From Cylindrotheca closterium (taxonomy: Eukaryota > Bacillariophyta > Bacillariophyceae > Bacillariales > Bacillariaceae): a DNA stretch of 64,000 nucleotides. The stretch spans positions 374,636 to 438,635 of the forward strand of contig CAKOGP040001001.1 in the NCBI GenBank assembly GCA_933822405.4. Reading direction: 5' to 3'. Positions 12,787-23,679 of this stretch are shown here, in pieces; positions within the stretch are counted from its first letter, which is position 1, and each line of letters begins with the position of its first letter. The notes below the pieces were generated by a model, which was given only the letters and a program-made list of their open reading frames with translations, did no database searches and was not told the DNA's origin. The translations under genes were made by a program, and so were the position numbers.

Positions 12787-14335
12787 ATGGATGGCAACGA
12801 TCGGCAAGCAACTAACACACCACCCAATTTAGCTGCGCTTCAAGAAGGAGTTCAAGAGCCACGAGCACACGAATCTCAAGTCATGAACAAAACCGCCAGT
12901 CAAGATCACAGTGTCATTCCGGCTAGTGACGCTGGTAATCAAACGGAAACAGACAAAAAGATTGGCGAGGCAACGACCTCATCCACATCGAGGACGGCCA
13001 GCGCTAGCAGCAATGAAGCCCAAAGCGATCGGCCAACAGTTCAATTTCCGTGGAGACTTCACGAACTCTTGACGGAAGCAGAAACGAACGGAAACGATGC
13101 GATAATATCGTGGATTCCTGGGACTAACAATGCGTTCAAGGTGAAGAATAAGGAAAAGTTTACCAATGAAATCCTTCCAGAGTATTTTAATGCAACGAAA
13201 TACAAGTCGTTTCAGCGCAATTTAAATCTTTGGGGTTTTGAAAGCATCACCGAGGGTCCAAACAAAGGTGGTTGCCAACATCCCATCTTCATTCGGGGGG
13301 ACAGGGAAAAGTGTCACTACATGATTCGTCAGAAGGTAAAGGGGCAAAAGCAAAAACAACAAGAATCATTGGCATCGCTTTCAGCCAAGGATGCAGCTAG
13401 TGCTAGTCTGAGACGAAGCTCAATGTCTTTGCTTACTTCTGGTTTTCCGGGATCAACTAATTTTCAAGCGACCACTGGAGGTACAAGTCTGCCGACACTG
13501 GACGGCCACGAGCTTTCCTTTTGCGAAAAGCTGCACCGCGTTTTGGCATTGACCGAATTGCAAGGGTTCATGCATTGGACCGGTGATGGACGTGCCATTG
13601 CAATTGTCAATCCCTATCAGTTCAATGGCATTGCCGTCAACAATTTCTTTCCAAACATGACTTTGCCTGTTTTTCTCGCCGAGCTCGAAGGATATGGCTT
13701 CCAGAAAGTATCGCATGGAGGATTCCAAGACTGCTACTATCATGATGTAAGTGACATTGACTTTAATTCTCATGGTGTTCTGTGGAGTAACTGTGCCCTC
13801 ACCTTACCTTTCTCTGATGGTATGTTCTCAGATGATGATGCAAGGTTGCCAACACCTCTGCAAATATATTGCCAGTCCGAACGAAGCCCGGCGCTTTATT
13901 TCGAAAGACCCTATCTCTGATCTCAACAAGGGACAGACCCGGAATGTCAATCAGATGGGAAACCACTCCAACCAAGGAATACCAACATCAGATGCATCCT
14001 CGCTCCAGCAACTCTTTCAGTTGCAGGCAACTGGTGGATTGGGGAATATACTGTCTTCTCAGGTGCCCCGAACCACCCAGGATTCTCTTTCGAATTCGTT
14101 GGCCCTGCTAAGTGCTGGACAGTCCTCCATGCCCAATCATGCACTCAATCCAACCCTCCAATTTTTGGGGAACAACATGCAAGGCAATCGCTCGTCGACC
14201 ATTGCCTCCTACCTTACGGAACTACAGCTGCGTCAACACCAACAGCACCAACAACAAGGAAGTGGCGGAAGCAATGGCAGTGGGGGAGCAGGAGACGGGG
14301 GCCTCGGGGGAATTACGCGGGGCGCACAAGTGTAG
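12787..14335 (+). CDS. Heat-shock-factor-type transcription factor with two HSF domains
   Basis: Two exons (12787-13746, 13832-14335) with an 85-nt GT-AG intron give 487 aa. The start is the first ATG of the frame. Residues about 87-182 are a good HSF DNA-binding domain: FPWRLHELL, IISWIPGTNNAFKV, SFQRNLNLWGF, HPIFIRG. Residues about 245-333 look like a second, diverged HSF domain: FCEKLHRVLAL, FMHWTGDGRAIAIVNPYQF, NNFFPNMTLPVFLAELEGYG, then DCYYHD joined by the splice to MMMQGCQHLCKYI. The tail is Gln/Ser/Gly-rich and may be a transactivation region. No clear heptad-repeat oligomerisation region is seen. It should act in the nucleus on promoter elements of the nGAAn type; targets cannot be inferred. 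HSF genes are greatly expanded in diatoms. Confidence 0.9.
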
Positions 14336-14740
14336 CAGTGATTTTTGTTCCGTGTGTGGGGTTTGGCTACTATACTTTTTTTGCCCGTTGTGTATGTCTC
14401 TTAGACTACAACATTTTGCCATATTTTTTGGAATCGATCCATTCATTGGTATCATCATCAACACACTGGACTTCCTGTCTCACTACCAACAGACAATTAT
14501 GATTCTTTTGTTCAACAATTTTGCGAGTTTTTGCTAAAGTAATAGTATTAATAAACACTAGTTTTATCAATACACCACCTTGATCTTTTAAAATCTACTG
14601 CTTGAATCTTTGAATCGATCGGATTGATGAAAATCGCTGTAAATGCTGGTATGATTCCTATTCCATATCACGACTAGTACCTACTATAATATAATACATT
14701 GCAATCTAAGTTTAGCATTGGTCAGAGACAGTACAAATCT
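14336..14740. other. Intergenic between convergent genes
   Basis: AT-rich 3' regions of the HSF gene and the converging membrane-protein gene. It probably holds both polyadenylation sites. Nothing else is supported. Confidence 0.6.
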
Positions 14741-15545
14741 TCAGTCGTCGCCATCGTAGTTGAAGAAACAAAAATTTGTATTCCAGCCTTCGTGATCATC
14801 TCCACAGAAGGTTCCCTGATTCGCCGTGGACTTGGTCAAATCGCCGGGATTGTTCAGTACCGAGTCGTCAAGGTTTAAAAAGCCACCAGCATCAATGGAC
14901 ACGACAGTTCCATTGTCCAAAATGCAATTCCCGTCAATTGGGGGAAACCCGTTGGGACAAATCTCACAGCCTTGAAATAAAAAGACGGACCGTTCCACAA
15001 CATAGCATACACCTGTTTGTTTCAGATAGATAAGGACCAACGAAACGGATGCAATGAACGGAACCAAGGGCATACAATGGAAAAGAAACTGGCGGAAGTT
15101 TTGTACAGACCCTTCCAACTTGACGGATATGAAATGCAGAATGATGGAACCTCCTTCTAGACCGAGAACCAGAAACGATTCGTCCTTGTCTGATTGATAC
15201 AGAAGCATCCATGCAATGATGCAACCAAAGAATGGATTCAGGAGCACCAGCACATTAATGCCCCTGAGCAGCGTCTTGACAGACCACCTGAAACAGTTGC
15301 AGAATGCCAGCTTGCCCCCATTTTGCGTGGTACCATCGTCGTTTTGTTCCTTTTCTTTTCGGTCCAAAATACTTGGCCACATGGTCAAGACCATCGCACG
15401 CAACAGGATTAAGAGTTCGAGACAAATCAGGAAAATGAACGGCGTGGCAACACTCAAGGGGAGGTTTCCCAGTTCTAGCTCGTATCCACAGCAGTCATCC
15501 TATGAACAAATAATAATAATGGTGAGATTTGGCATTCTTGTGTAC

Positions 15546-15582
<37 letters not shown>

Positions 15583-16472
15583 TGATCACTTACATCGTTC
15601 AACATGGCTCGAAAGGCAATAATCGTAGTCCCCAGATCAAACGACAATTCCGCCAATACCACCAACCAAATGACCACCAAACTTCTCTTTGGCTTTTCTT
15701 CCATCTTTTTGAATTTCCGCCACCTTCGTCGTCCATTGTACCGTTCCAGTTCTGTTTGAGATCGCGAGGACGCGGTCCGGGTCATGGAGGGGCGTTTCTT
15801 GAAGGATTGCTTGGATCCTTGTCGTTTCAAATCTCCTCGGGAGGGTGCCCGTTCGAGATTTCCTCGGGATGGAGTTCGAGCCATTTGTCTACCAGACGGT
15901 GTTCTATTCAAATCTCCACGAGACGGTTGCTTGGACAGTTCCTTCTTGGATTTTTCCTTTTTCAATTCCTTCTTGGACTTTTCTTTCTTCAATTCCTTTT
16001 TGGACTTTTCTTTTTTCAGTTCCTTTTTGGATTTTTCTTTCTTTAATTCTTTTTTGGATTTGTCTTTTTTCAGTGTCGCCTTGTTTGCTTTGACCGCTGT
16101 TTTGGACGCTTGCTTTGTCATGATTGGTGTCGATGTTTGTTTTGCCATTCCCGGTCGTGCGGATGTTTGTTTTGCCATTCCCGGTCTAGCCGATGCTTGT
16201 TTTGCCATTCCTGGACGAGCTGATGCCTGTTTCGCAATTCCGGGCCTAGCGGATCCTTGTTTGGCCATTCCGGGTCTAGCGGATGCCTGCTTCACCATTC
16301 CGGGTCTAGCGGATCCTTGTTTGACCATTCCTGGCCGAACCACTCGAATTTTTTTCAAATCCGCAGCGTGATGACCGGATCTGTCGTGCCCGGAATTTGT
16401 GGGCGAATGGGCGGAGGCAGCGTACCTGTCTTCCAGGTCTCGCATCTTTTGCCTGGCATTTTTCTTCGTCAT
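14741..16472 (-). CDS. Membrane protein with repetitive basic N-terminal tail
   Basis: Two exons (16472-15594, 15499-14741) joined across a 94-nt intron give about 545 aa. The cytosolic N-terminal half is almost wholly repeats: about eight RPGMAKQ(A/G/T)SA-like units, then about six KEKSKKEL units, then Arg/Ser/Pro-rich RTPSRG(D/N)L units. It is strongly basic and a likely site of Ser phosphorylation. The second half has about five hydrophobic segments (LVVIWLVVLAELSF, ATPFIFLICLELLILL, INVLVLLNPFFGCIIAWMLL, PFIASVSLVLIYL and one near GLEGGSIILHF), then a Cys-containing C-terminus (CEICPNGFPPIDGNC). I do not recognise the family and assign no function. The intron holds an (AACAGC)n tract. Confidence 0.82.
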
Positions 16473-18023
16473 GATTCTGTGTTATTGTTGTTGTTGTTGT
16501 TATTCGTGTGGATCTTGCTTTTGATGACTATCGCGTATCGTGTTTTCCTCTGGCCTTTTTGCTGACACTTCTCTAGTCGACTCTCTCTCTCACTCTCTAA
16601 TACCACGTATTCTAACTCTCAACGATGGCTGCTTAGCTCGCTTTCACCAAAGTTCTGATGATGCAGTAAAGTTGTCACGTTTCCAAAAACAAAATGTATT
16701 TTGCAATGCTCAGAGATGATTGAAGTCTGTTGTTTTCAATCGTCTCATCAATCAATGACTTCCGGTATATGCCTCGTGCTATTTTATTAAAGTACAGTTA
16801 GTATGGAAATAACTTTTCTCAACTGATGAATCAGCGTGATGCAACAGTATGGGAAGACAATACAGTACTGTAGACTTCGGGTTCCTTCTTCTTCTGTGCG
16901 TATTTTACTGCAGTGGTATACGGTGTGCCGGAGGTGGCCGTTTCGGAAGTGAGTCCTGCTTTCTTATCATTAGTTCCCAAAAGCGCGTCTCCTCTCCCCC
17001 CTTTCCACTATTTCTCCTGCGCGTCTTTGCGCAACACTTATTTTCGCGTGACCGCTTGGGCCTGATCAAAATCTTATATGTTGAATGTTGCCGGGTACAG
17101 TGAGTCGTTGCAAATTTGTCGGGACCGAAACACATATTACGCACTCCTCATCGTTGGGTCTGGTAGGATGACATAATGAGATCGAGGTAGTCAAATCACG
17201 ATCAATTCGCTTTCATTTCACATACGGTATGATACAGTACCAGGTACCGGTACCGGTAGGTAGCGATCGCACACCTCCTCTTGCCCAAGCAGGATGCGGT
17301 AGCAATGATGGTGGTAACTTAGCTCCCATGTCACAACTAAACTGCGACCTGATACCTGGTACCGGTACCGGTACGGCATTTCTCTGTCGGCACGAAAGAA
17401 GTTGCCGGAGATACTATCATGATACCTGCCTACCTGCACGGAGGCGAATGATCTAGCAAGGGATACTACTGTACCGGTAGTAATGGACGACCCCACTTAG
17501 CAACTACCTACTGGTACTGTGACTGTAGCAGCTGCTGATTCCTGTTCCCAGTGATCACGAAAGTTCTCGGAGATACTAAACTTTGCTACCTACCGGTTGC
17601 GCGTGATCTACAATAGCAGCCAACCTCCTCCTTGCCAAAGCAGGATTAAAATAATCTACGGCCCCACTTCGCCGCCCATGGACGTCATCATCTTCACGAA
17701 TGAATGCATGAATGAATGTTGCCGGAGGTACGGAGGCGCATGATCAAGAGCCAATCGTATGGGAATAGGAACATGTTCCAATACCGTCCCTAGCTACACT
17801 GTTGCTATCAGTCCAACCCAATACTGAAGTACAAAGCGCTACTAAAATACTAACTACATCTATTTGCACGTAGCACATCTTCACAACACTTTACTAGATT
17901 GGCATTCCGTTTCAGTTCGGTAATGGTAACAAAGATTAGAGATATGTATTTTCTTTCTTTTAAAATTGTTTTTAAACTACCTAGATGGGACTATTAGCTA
18001 GATATATTGTGATGGGTCTCACT
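16473..18023. other. Intergenic with palindromic elements
   Basis: No gene seen in 1.55 kb. It contains the palindrome tacagtactgta at 16861-16872 and two overlapping-palindrome clusters of ggtaccggtaccggta at 17243-17258 and 17359-17374. Related gtaccggta words occur nearby. Frames here are short and unconvincing. Confidence 0.6.
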
Positions 18024-19787
18024 TTATCGCAGACGATGTTCCACCATTTCATCGACACAGGCCGCGTAGGCCAACATGAGACACAAATCGCGATTGGGGC
18101 CCACAATGATGCCCTTGCCCTTTTGGAGCGAGACCATCTTGACGCATTCCTTTTTCTTGTCATCCAAAAAGACATGGCCCCTCGACTTGCCTCGGGAAAA
18201 CAATGAACCAAAGGGCTTGGCCGAGTGTTGTTCGGCCGAACAGGAAGAGGTTTCGCTGGAAAACTTGTTCATGACAAACTTGCCACCAATGGATCCAGTG
18301 TTTCGCACTTCGGCCCACGTGTAGTAGCCCGTTTCGTTCGAGAGACGTTGTCTGCGAGTGGCAGGCCGGTTGCCACAGATCTTGAAAATGTTATTGCCTC
18401 CCACCTTGTCGCTGTTCAAAAAGATGAGCGCACACGTCCGCCCACAGGCATCCTTGATGAGTCGCTTGCCTTGATTGACCATGCTGAAATCAATCGTACC
18501 CAACTTTTCACCATCCGATTTCTCAATGGAAATGTTCCGCTTGTTGGGGACTCGCTTGAAAATGATGCGTTCCGTTTCTTTTGTGAGAGGAAACATGGAG
18601 GACATGGAGTAGTCAATCGCATCCGTGTCGGCAGTCAAAAAGGTAGTGGCCGTGGTGCTGGAAGGATAGTCTCGCATCAAGGTCTTGTCCAGAGGACGGA
18701 ACATGGGAGGTTTTCTCGGAGATCGAGGGGCCGTGTTGGTAGTTTCATCTTCCTCGTTAGATGCAAAGGGCATGGGGGGAAGTGCGCCCATGAGCATGCG
18801 AGACTTTCGTCGTTCACTTTTGGAAGAAGTCTTCCTGGATCGAGGAGTGTGAGGACTTGGAGAAGGAGAGGTCATGAGCCATTTTGAGCTTCGTCTCTCT
18901 TGCTTGGGAGACGGGGCTGGTGGTATTGAATCATGATCCACTTGAAAGGACAAGCGCTTGGTACGGCAGGATTTGGACAGAGGAGATCTTATAGGAGCAT
19001 CACTCACGCTTTCCAGTCTGGCGCTTGCCGATTTTCGCAAACCTCTTTTTGCAGAGTTGCTGCTGTATGGTGACATAGAAGTCATGGTCTGTGGTGGTGG
19101 TGGTGGAATGTTGTTATTCTCATTGACCTCATCTTCGTCTACCGAGGACATCATTCGTTGCAGCGGTGGATGCGGCTTGGATTGTACAGTGCTGCTCTGC
19201 GAAAGATCAAGATCATCTGACCATTCACTGCCGCTGGAAACCCAACTCCTCTTCGACTCGTCCAACAGACAAGGAGGGAGAGAAGCAGCGCTCCTGCTAG
19301 AACCGTGGTCCTGAGCAGACGTTGCTGGGCCTTCGTCACTGCGTATGGAATCATCTAAACACGTATTCGCACTTCGCATCTTGCGTCGGGCTTTGGAAGA
19401 CAGCTGCAGCGGTGACTTTCGAAAGCTTCCGTTCCCTTTGGTTGGTGACTTTATCTTGACGACTACACCATCCGAGAACTTGGAAGTGAAAGAAGGTGAT
19501 TTTTCCATATCCTCTCGTCTGTCATTATTTCTCAAGTCTTTTGCACCATTCCTTAGAGAACTTTGCATTTGCTTCATCTTTTTCTTAAAGTCGTGGCTTT
19601 CTGCTGGACTAGGAGGTGCCTTCATGATATCAATGGCCTTGTTTGTACTGTCAAAAATACTCTTTTCCCGGGCTTCCTTTCCCATAGGAGACTTTAGCAA
19701 TTCCACCATAAATTCGTCACTAGTGAAAAACAGAGGTTCGTGATCGCTGTGACCGTTCAGGCTATCGCGAGATTGCAATATGTCCAT
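18024..19787 (-). CDS. Diatom protein with orphan C-terminal domain (paralogue 1)
   Basis: Single exon, 587 aa from ATG 19787. Seventeen upstream codons are open, but they lie in TAC/ACA-rich leader. The first about 410 residues are Ser/Lys/Arg/Pro-rich and look disordered. The last about 175 form a conserved domain shared with the next gene: KRLIKDACGRTCALIF, NNIFKICG, YYTWAEVRNTG, GKGIIVGPNRDLCLMLAYA and VDEMVEHRLR at the extreme end. The alternating beta-like pattern ending in G-x-x-x-x-P-N-x-D-L-x-L-M-L recalls the Tubby C-terminal/LURP/scramblase fold, but that is inference. Function unknown. The coding direction and C-terminal conservation make it a firm gene. Confidence 0.85.
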   Translation of the reverse strand: MDILQSRDSLNGHSDHEPLFFTSDEFMVELLKSPMGKEAREKSIFDSTNKAIDIMKAPPSPAESHDFKKKMKQMQSSLRNGAKDLRNNDRREDMEKSPSFTSKFSDGVVVKIKSPTKGNGSFRKSPLQLSSKARRKMRSANTCLDDSIRSDEGPATSAQDHGSSRSAASLPPCLLDESKRSWVSSGSEWSDDLDLSQSSTVQSKPHPPLQRMMSSVDEDEVNENNNIPPPPPQTMTSMSPYSSNSAKRGLRKSASARLESVSDAPIRSPLSKSCRTKRLSFQVDHDSIPPAPSPKQERRSSKWLMTSPSPSPHTPRSRKTSSKSERRKSRMLMGALPPMPFASNEEDETTNTAPRSPRKPPMFRPLDKTLMRDYPSSTTATTFLTADTDAIDYSMSSMFPLTKETERIIFKRVPNKRNISIEKSDGEKLGTIDFSMVNQGKRLIKDACGRTCALIFLNSDKVGGNNIFKICGNRPATRRQRLSNETGYYTWAEVRNTGSIGGKFVMNKFSSETSSCSAEQHSAKPFGSLFSRGKSRGHVFLDDKKKECVKMVSLQKGKGIIVGPNRDLCLMLAYAACVDEMVEHRLR

Positions 19788-20828
19788 TGAATAATACACA
19801 CAGTGTTGTGTTGTACAGTATTGTAGTGTATTAGTCAATGAGGTTATGGTGCGCTATTCGGCTTGTTCTCACACAAATTGCTGCGGCAAGCTTCTTTCCT
19901 TCGTTCGCTGCTTCTTCCTTTCCTTGGGAACTCTACTGGCATTTACCACGCACAGCTAATCGTGATTCGGCTGCGTTGGACATACTTGTTGGAGATGCTC
20001 AAATAAAATAATTAAGTATTGATAAAAACAATTTATGACCATACGCCTGGCCTACTTGCATTCTATCGTGGATAATCACCTCTGTTTAACGCTAAACGAG
20101 CCCACTTTCGTGCTGGTTGTTAAACCCGTTTTTGTACGAATGAGCTTGTCGACATTTATATTTATTACCATTGTTGAAGTTCTATTTGCATGGGCCACAC
20201 ATCAATAGCTTTTTCTTCATTAATGTAAATAAATGGCCCTTCCAGAAGGTGCGCTTATTCCATAGGAAGTTTGCCAATACAGAGAGAAGAGAGAAGGCAT
20301 TGGTTGTGCCAGTCGTCAGTTCTGAGACTAGATATTCGACTGTGACTCTCTTTGCGTGGGAGAATGTACAGTACGAGTACGCCAGGTAGAATCAAGAAGC
20401 CCAAAGGGTGTAAAGTGTAAACTGTTCACTATTCCCATTGTGAGGGGACTTTCATTCACAGCTCTTGATTCGAATCAAGAAGCCCAAAGGATGTCAATTG
20501 TTCACTTCCAAATAGGGAAAGAGTCGTCGCCAACAAGAAGAGGAGGAGTCGTCAAATCGAATATCTGACCACTCAGCAGTAGAAACGAAGATCAGGAATC
20601 TTCATCATCTGACGCCTGTCTCAACCCAATGCTTGTTCGGTGTTGGATTACGGCCTAAAATCAGTCATTCCTGGTTCCATCATGTGATGTTGCGTCCGGC
20701 AATGGTGCTAAACTAGTCCTTCGTTTCTGTCTTCGTGTGATAGAAGCACTTTTTGTCAGTTTGCATCCGAAAGATTTGATATGCCTCCACATAGAGTTCT
20801 CTGCCAATTCCATCATACATTTATGCCT
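19788..20828. other. Intergenic with short direct repeat
   Basis: No gene seen. A 19-bp direct repeat, gaatcaagaagcccaaagg, occurs at 20389-20407 and 20472-20490. The second copy overlaps the palindrome ttgattcgaatcaa. This stretch holds the 3' end of one paralogue and the 5' region of the other. Confidence 0.6.
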
Positions 20829-23267
20829 TCACCGCAGTCGATTCGACACCATTTCATCGATCACCAATGCATAACATAGCATCAATCCAAGGTCCAAATT
20901 GGGGCTCACTGTCAATCCTCGGCTTGCATGGTAGTAGGATATCTTGGCACACCCCTCAGTCTTGGTTCCGTCTTCCTTCTTGCGGTAAATCGAAAAGCCA
21001 TGAGCCTCCGAGCCGATGCAGCTGAGCAAATTGGATCCAACATTTTTGGTCTTGAAGCGTATCGATTGGCCCTGAGGATCAGCATCTCTTTTTAGCGTCA
21101 TGCAAAACTGGGATGAGAGTTCTCCAATATTCTTCACTTCGGCCCAAACGAAATATCCCTCGACACTCTTGTGCAGACTGTTCATGGGCACTGGACCACA
21201 AATGCGAAAGGTATTTCTTCCTTCAATACTTCGTGAATGCAATATCAGTGCACATTGATTGCCGGCAGCATCCCGGAGCACTCGTCTCCCGGAGGCCAAT
21301 CTGCGTCCCTTGTCACTTGGCAGGAGTTCGGTATAGCTAAGAGTTGCGACCAAGTCCTCTGGATCTTCGGTGGTGATCATCACTTCAGTTCTTCCAGCTC
21401 CCATTTTCCCACGAGAATGAATGAAGACGTCTTGAGGTCGCGTCAAAATTGGAAAGGATACAGACAAAGGTTGCATATCTTCTGCTTCTGCATATCTGCG
21501 AGCTCGTATTGCTCGTCTCTTCGCTTCCTGTTTTTCCAGTTTTCGCTTCTCTTTGGCCTTTTGCTTTTTGGACTTGAATTTGTATGGTTTGGGCAATTTC
21601 CTTCCACCCACCAACGAGGCTTGAATGACGGACGGGTTGATCAGCATAGTACGTTTCGCGTCTTCGAGGTTGGTCGTTGGTTCGTAGAAACTGTTCACTT
21701 CTCGAGTCATCCGAAACGAAGCTCGTCTATCACTGGTAATCCTTGGATCAATAGTCATTCGTGACATTCGTGACACCTTTGATTCCGCATCCGAAATTAC
21801 GCTCATATTGGAAGAATTCATAAAGGCTTTATCAGGTTTGATGACTGCTTTCTCTTCTGGAATGCTTGGCGTTGTTACCAGGAAACTAAAGCTGCGCTGG
21901 CTTCCACCCATACTACTCCTCCGAGTCGACATGCTATCACCGCTCCCGCTATGCGAGTTTTTGAGACCGTCCGCGTTCTGCAAGATTCGAAGATCGTCAT
22001 CATCATGATTGGATTCCGAAGGATCATTATCAGAGTTCATTTGATTGACGACCAATAGATTACTCATTTGCACTGGGGTGCAAAAGCCTTTGGGTTTGCC
22101 CGTGGGAGTCCGATTCCCAGTCCGACGTGTTGGACTATGATCACTTTTAGGTCGGCTTGTTTTCGTTCGATGACTGATGGAAATAAGGTCAATACTCTCG
22201 ACACTTGCTGAATCACCAGTTGTTGGTCCATTAGTGGGCTTCGCTGCAACTAGGCTGGTCATGGAAAGGTCAATACTCTCGACACTTTGTGAGTCCGTTG
22301 TTGATGAATCACCAGTTGCTAGTTCATGTTGCGGGCTGGTGGGCTTCGATGCAACTCCACTGGTGATGGAAAGGTCAATACTGTCGACACTTTGCGAGTA
22401 CGTTGTTGCTGAATCACCAGTTGCTAGTTCATGTTGCGGACTGGTGGGCTTCGAAGCAACTCCACTGGAGGTGGACTTAGTTTTGATCTGGATTCCTGTT
22501 GTCAAGTCCGTCGTTGCTGAACCGCCAATTTGTGGTACATTTTGCTGACTAGCTGGCTTAGTCGGAACTGAATCGGTCGTGGTGGGCGGACTTTTGACTG
22601 GGATTGATGTCGTCATGTCCTCTGTCGCTGAATCAGCACTTGTTGGATCATTTTGTAGACTATTGGGCTTGATCGGAGATGTAGCAGTGGTGGGCTCAAT
22701 TTTTACTAGGGTCCTTATCGTCGGATTTGGATCAGCCTTCACTTGTTCTATGAATACTTCACTTCGTGAAATAGGGGATCTGTGTCCGCTGTGTTTGGCA
22801 GCAGTGGATTTTGTTGGAGGACTAGATAACTCTTTGATGTCCGTGGTTGCTTTCGCCTCAATGGAACGTCCTCTAGTCGCTTGACCTGTTTGTGGTGACG
22901 ACCTTTCACTGCTGTTGGAGCTCTGAGTGCTTCCACTGTGATTGGAAGGATTGGTTTTTTTTACAGACTTCCGCCATTCACTCGTAATGTTCCGTTGATT
23001 AGAAAGATTGCGATGTATCCCCTTCACATCATTCTGCTTCACCCCATTGGCACGATACAGTTGATTCCCATTGAAAGCACCATGACCATTCGATCTGAAG
23101 TCATTCGGAAGTTTCCCAGTAACACCGTTGTTTGCAGCTTCTTTTTCAGGTCGAGGAGCCGCGTGATTTAGAGTCACCAAGCCGTCCAATGTCACAGAGG
23201 CTGAAAATGTGCGTGATTTTCGTCCCGGACGCCGTGCATCATAATGCAGCTGCGCTCCACTGTTCAT
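20829..23267 (-). CDS. Diatom protein with orphan C-terminal domain (paralogue 2)
   Basis: Single exon, 812 aa from ATG 23267. The long N-terminal region is Ser/Thr/Pro-rich and contains about three imperfect repeats around SKPTSPQHELATGDS and SVxSIDLS, plus a Lys/Arg-rich stretch (KFKSKKQKAKEKRKLEKQ). The last about 200 residues match paralogue 1: GRRVLRDAAGNQCALIL, NTFRICG, YFVWAEVKNIGEL, SRGLTVSPNLDLGLMLCYA and VIDEMVSNRLR at the end. Same strand and about 1 kb from paralogue 1, so probably a tandem duplication with fast divergence of the N-terminal part. No function can be assigned. Confidence 0.87.
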   Translation of the reverse strand: MNSGAQLHYDARRPGRKSRTFSASVTLDGLVTLNHAAPRPEKEAANNGVTGKLPNDFRSNGHGAFNGNQLYRANGVKQNDVKGIHRNLSNQRNITSEWRKSVKKTNPSNHSGSTQSSNSSERSSPQTGQATRGRSIEAKATTDIKELSSPPTKSTAAKHSGHRSPISRSEVFIEQVKADPNPTIRTLVKIEPTTATSPIKPNSLQNDPTSADSATEDMTTSIPVKSPPTTTDSVPTKPASQQNVPQIGGSATTDLTTGIQIKTKSTSSGVASKPTSPQHELATGDSATTYSQSVDSIDLSITSGVASKPTSPQHELATGDSSTTDSQSVESIDLSMTSLVAAKPTNGPTTGDSASVESIDLISISHRTKTSRPKSDHSPTRRTGNRTPTGKPKGFCTPVQMSNLLVVNQMNSDNDPSESNHDDDDLRILQNADGLKNSHSGSGDSMSTRRSSMGGSQRSFSFLVTTPSIPEEKAVIKPDKAFMNSSNMSVISDAESKVSRMSRMTIDPRITSDRRASFRMTREVNSFYEPTTNLEDAKRTMLINPSVIQASLVGGRKLPKPYKFKSKKQKAKEKRKLEKQEAKRRAIRARRYAEAEDMQPLSVSFPILTRPQDVFIHSRGKMGAGRTEVMITTEDPEDLVATLSYTELLPSDKGRRLASGRRVLRDAAGNQCALILHSRSIEGRNTFRICGPVPMNSLHKSVEGYFVWAEVKNIGELSSQFCMTLKRDADPQGQSIRFKTKNVGSNLLSCIGSEAHGFSIYRKKEDGTKTEGCAKISYYHASRGLTVSPNLDLGLMLCYALVIDEMVSNRLR

Positions 23268-23679
23268 GATGATGATGATGATTCCAGACGAGGTTGTTTC
23301 CAGTAGTCACCTTAACAGAAGTGGAAAGGAAAATAGGCTGCCCAAAGTAGAACCAATCCGTACAGATGACGCGCCGCTGCAGCTAAGCTTATTTCTCCTC
23401 TATCTTAACATGAGGTGGTTGATGCTGTCACCTATTGTACGATGATATAATGTTCGAGATGGCAAGTTCGAAAGATGAAGGTGGTACCTGGTACTTTTGC
23501 TGGAGCTATAATATGATCGGAAGCTATCCACCATCGCTTGACAAGTACCGCTCCACGCGTGTCGATCATTCGACATTCTATTCATTAATTAACACCCTAC
23601 AAACCGAAAAACGCCAAGGGCCAAGATGTGATATTTAACGACTAGACTCCTTTCCTGCAGGACGGTAAGCTGAAGTTAC
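23268..23679. other. Intergenic, nothing recognised
   Basis: About 410 bp between two minus-strand genes. It probably holds the terminator region of neither transcript's core motifs that I can name. No coding signal or structured RNA is visible. Confidence 0.55.

Noticed and set aside
16849..17103. 84-codon frame with hydrophobic start
   Set aside because: Looks like a signal peptide only by low complexity; no conserved part, in a spacer full of palindromes.
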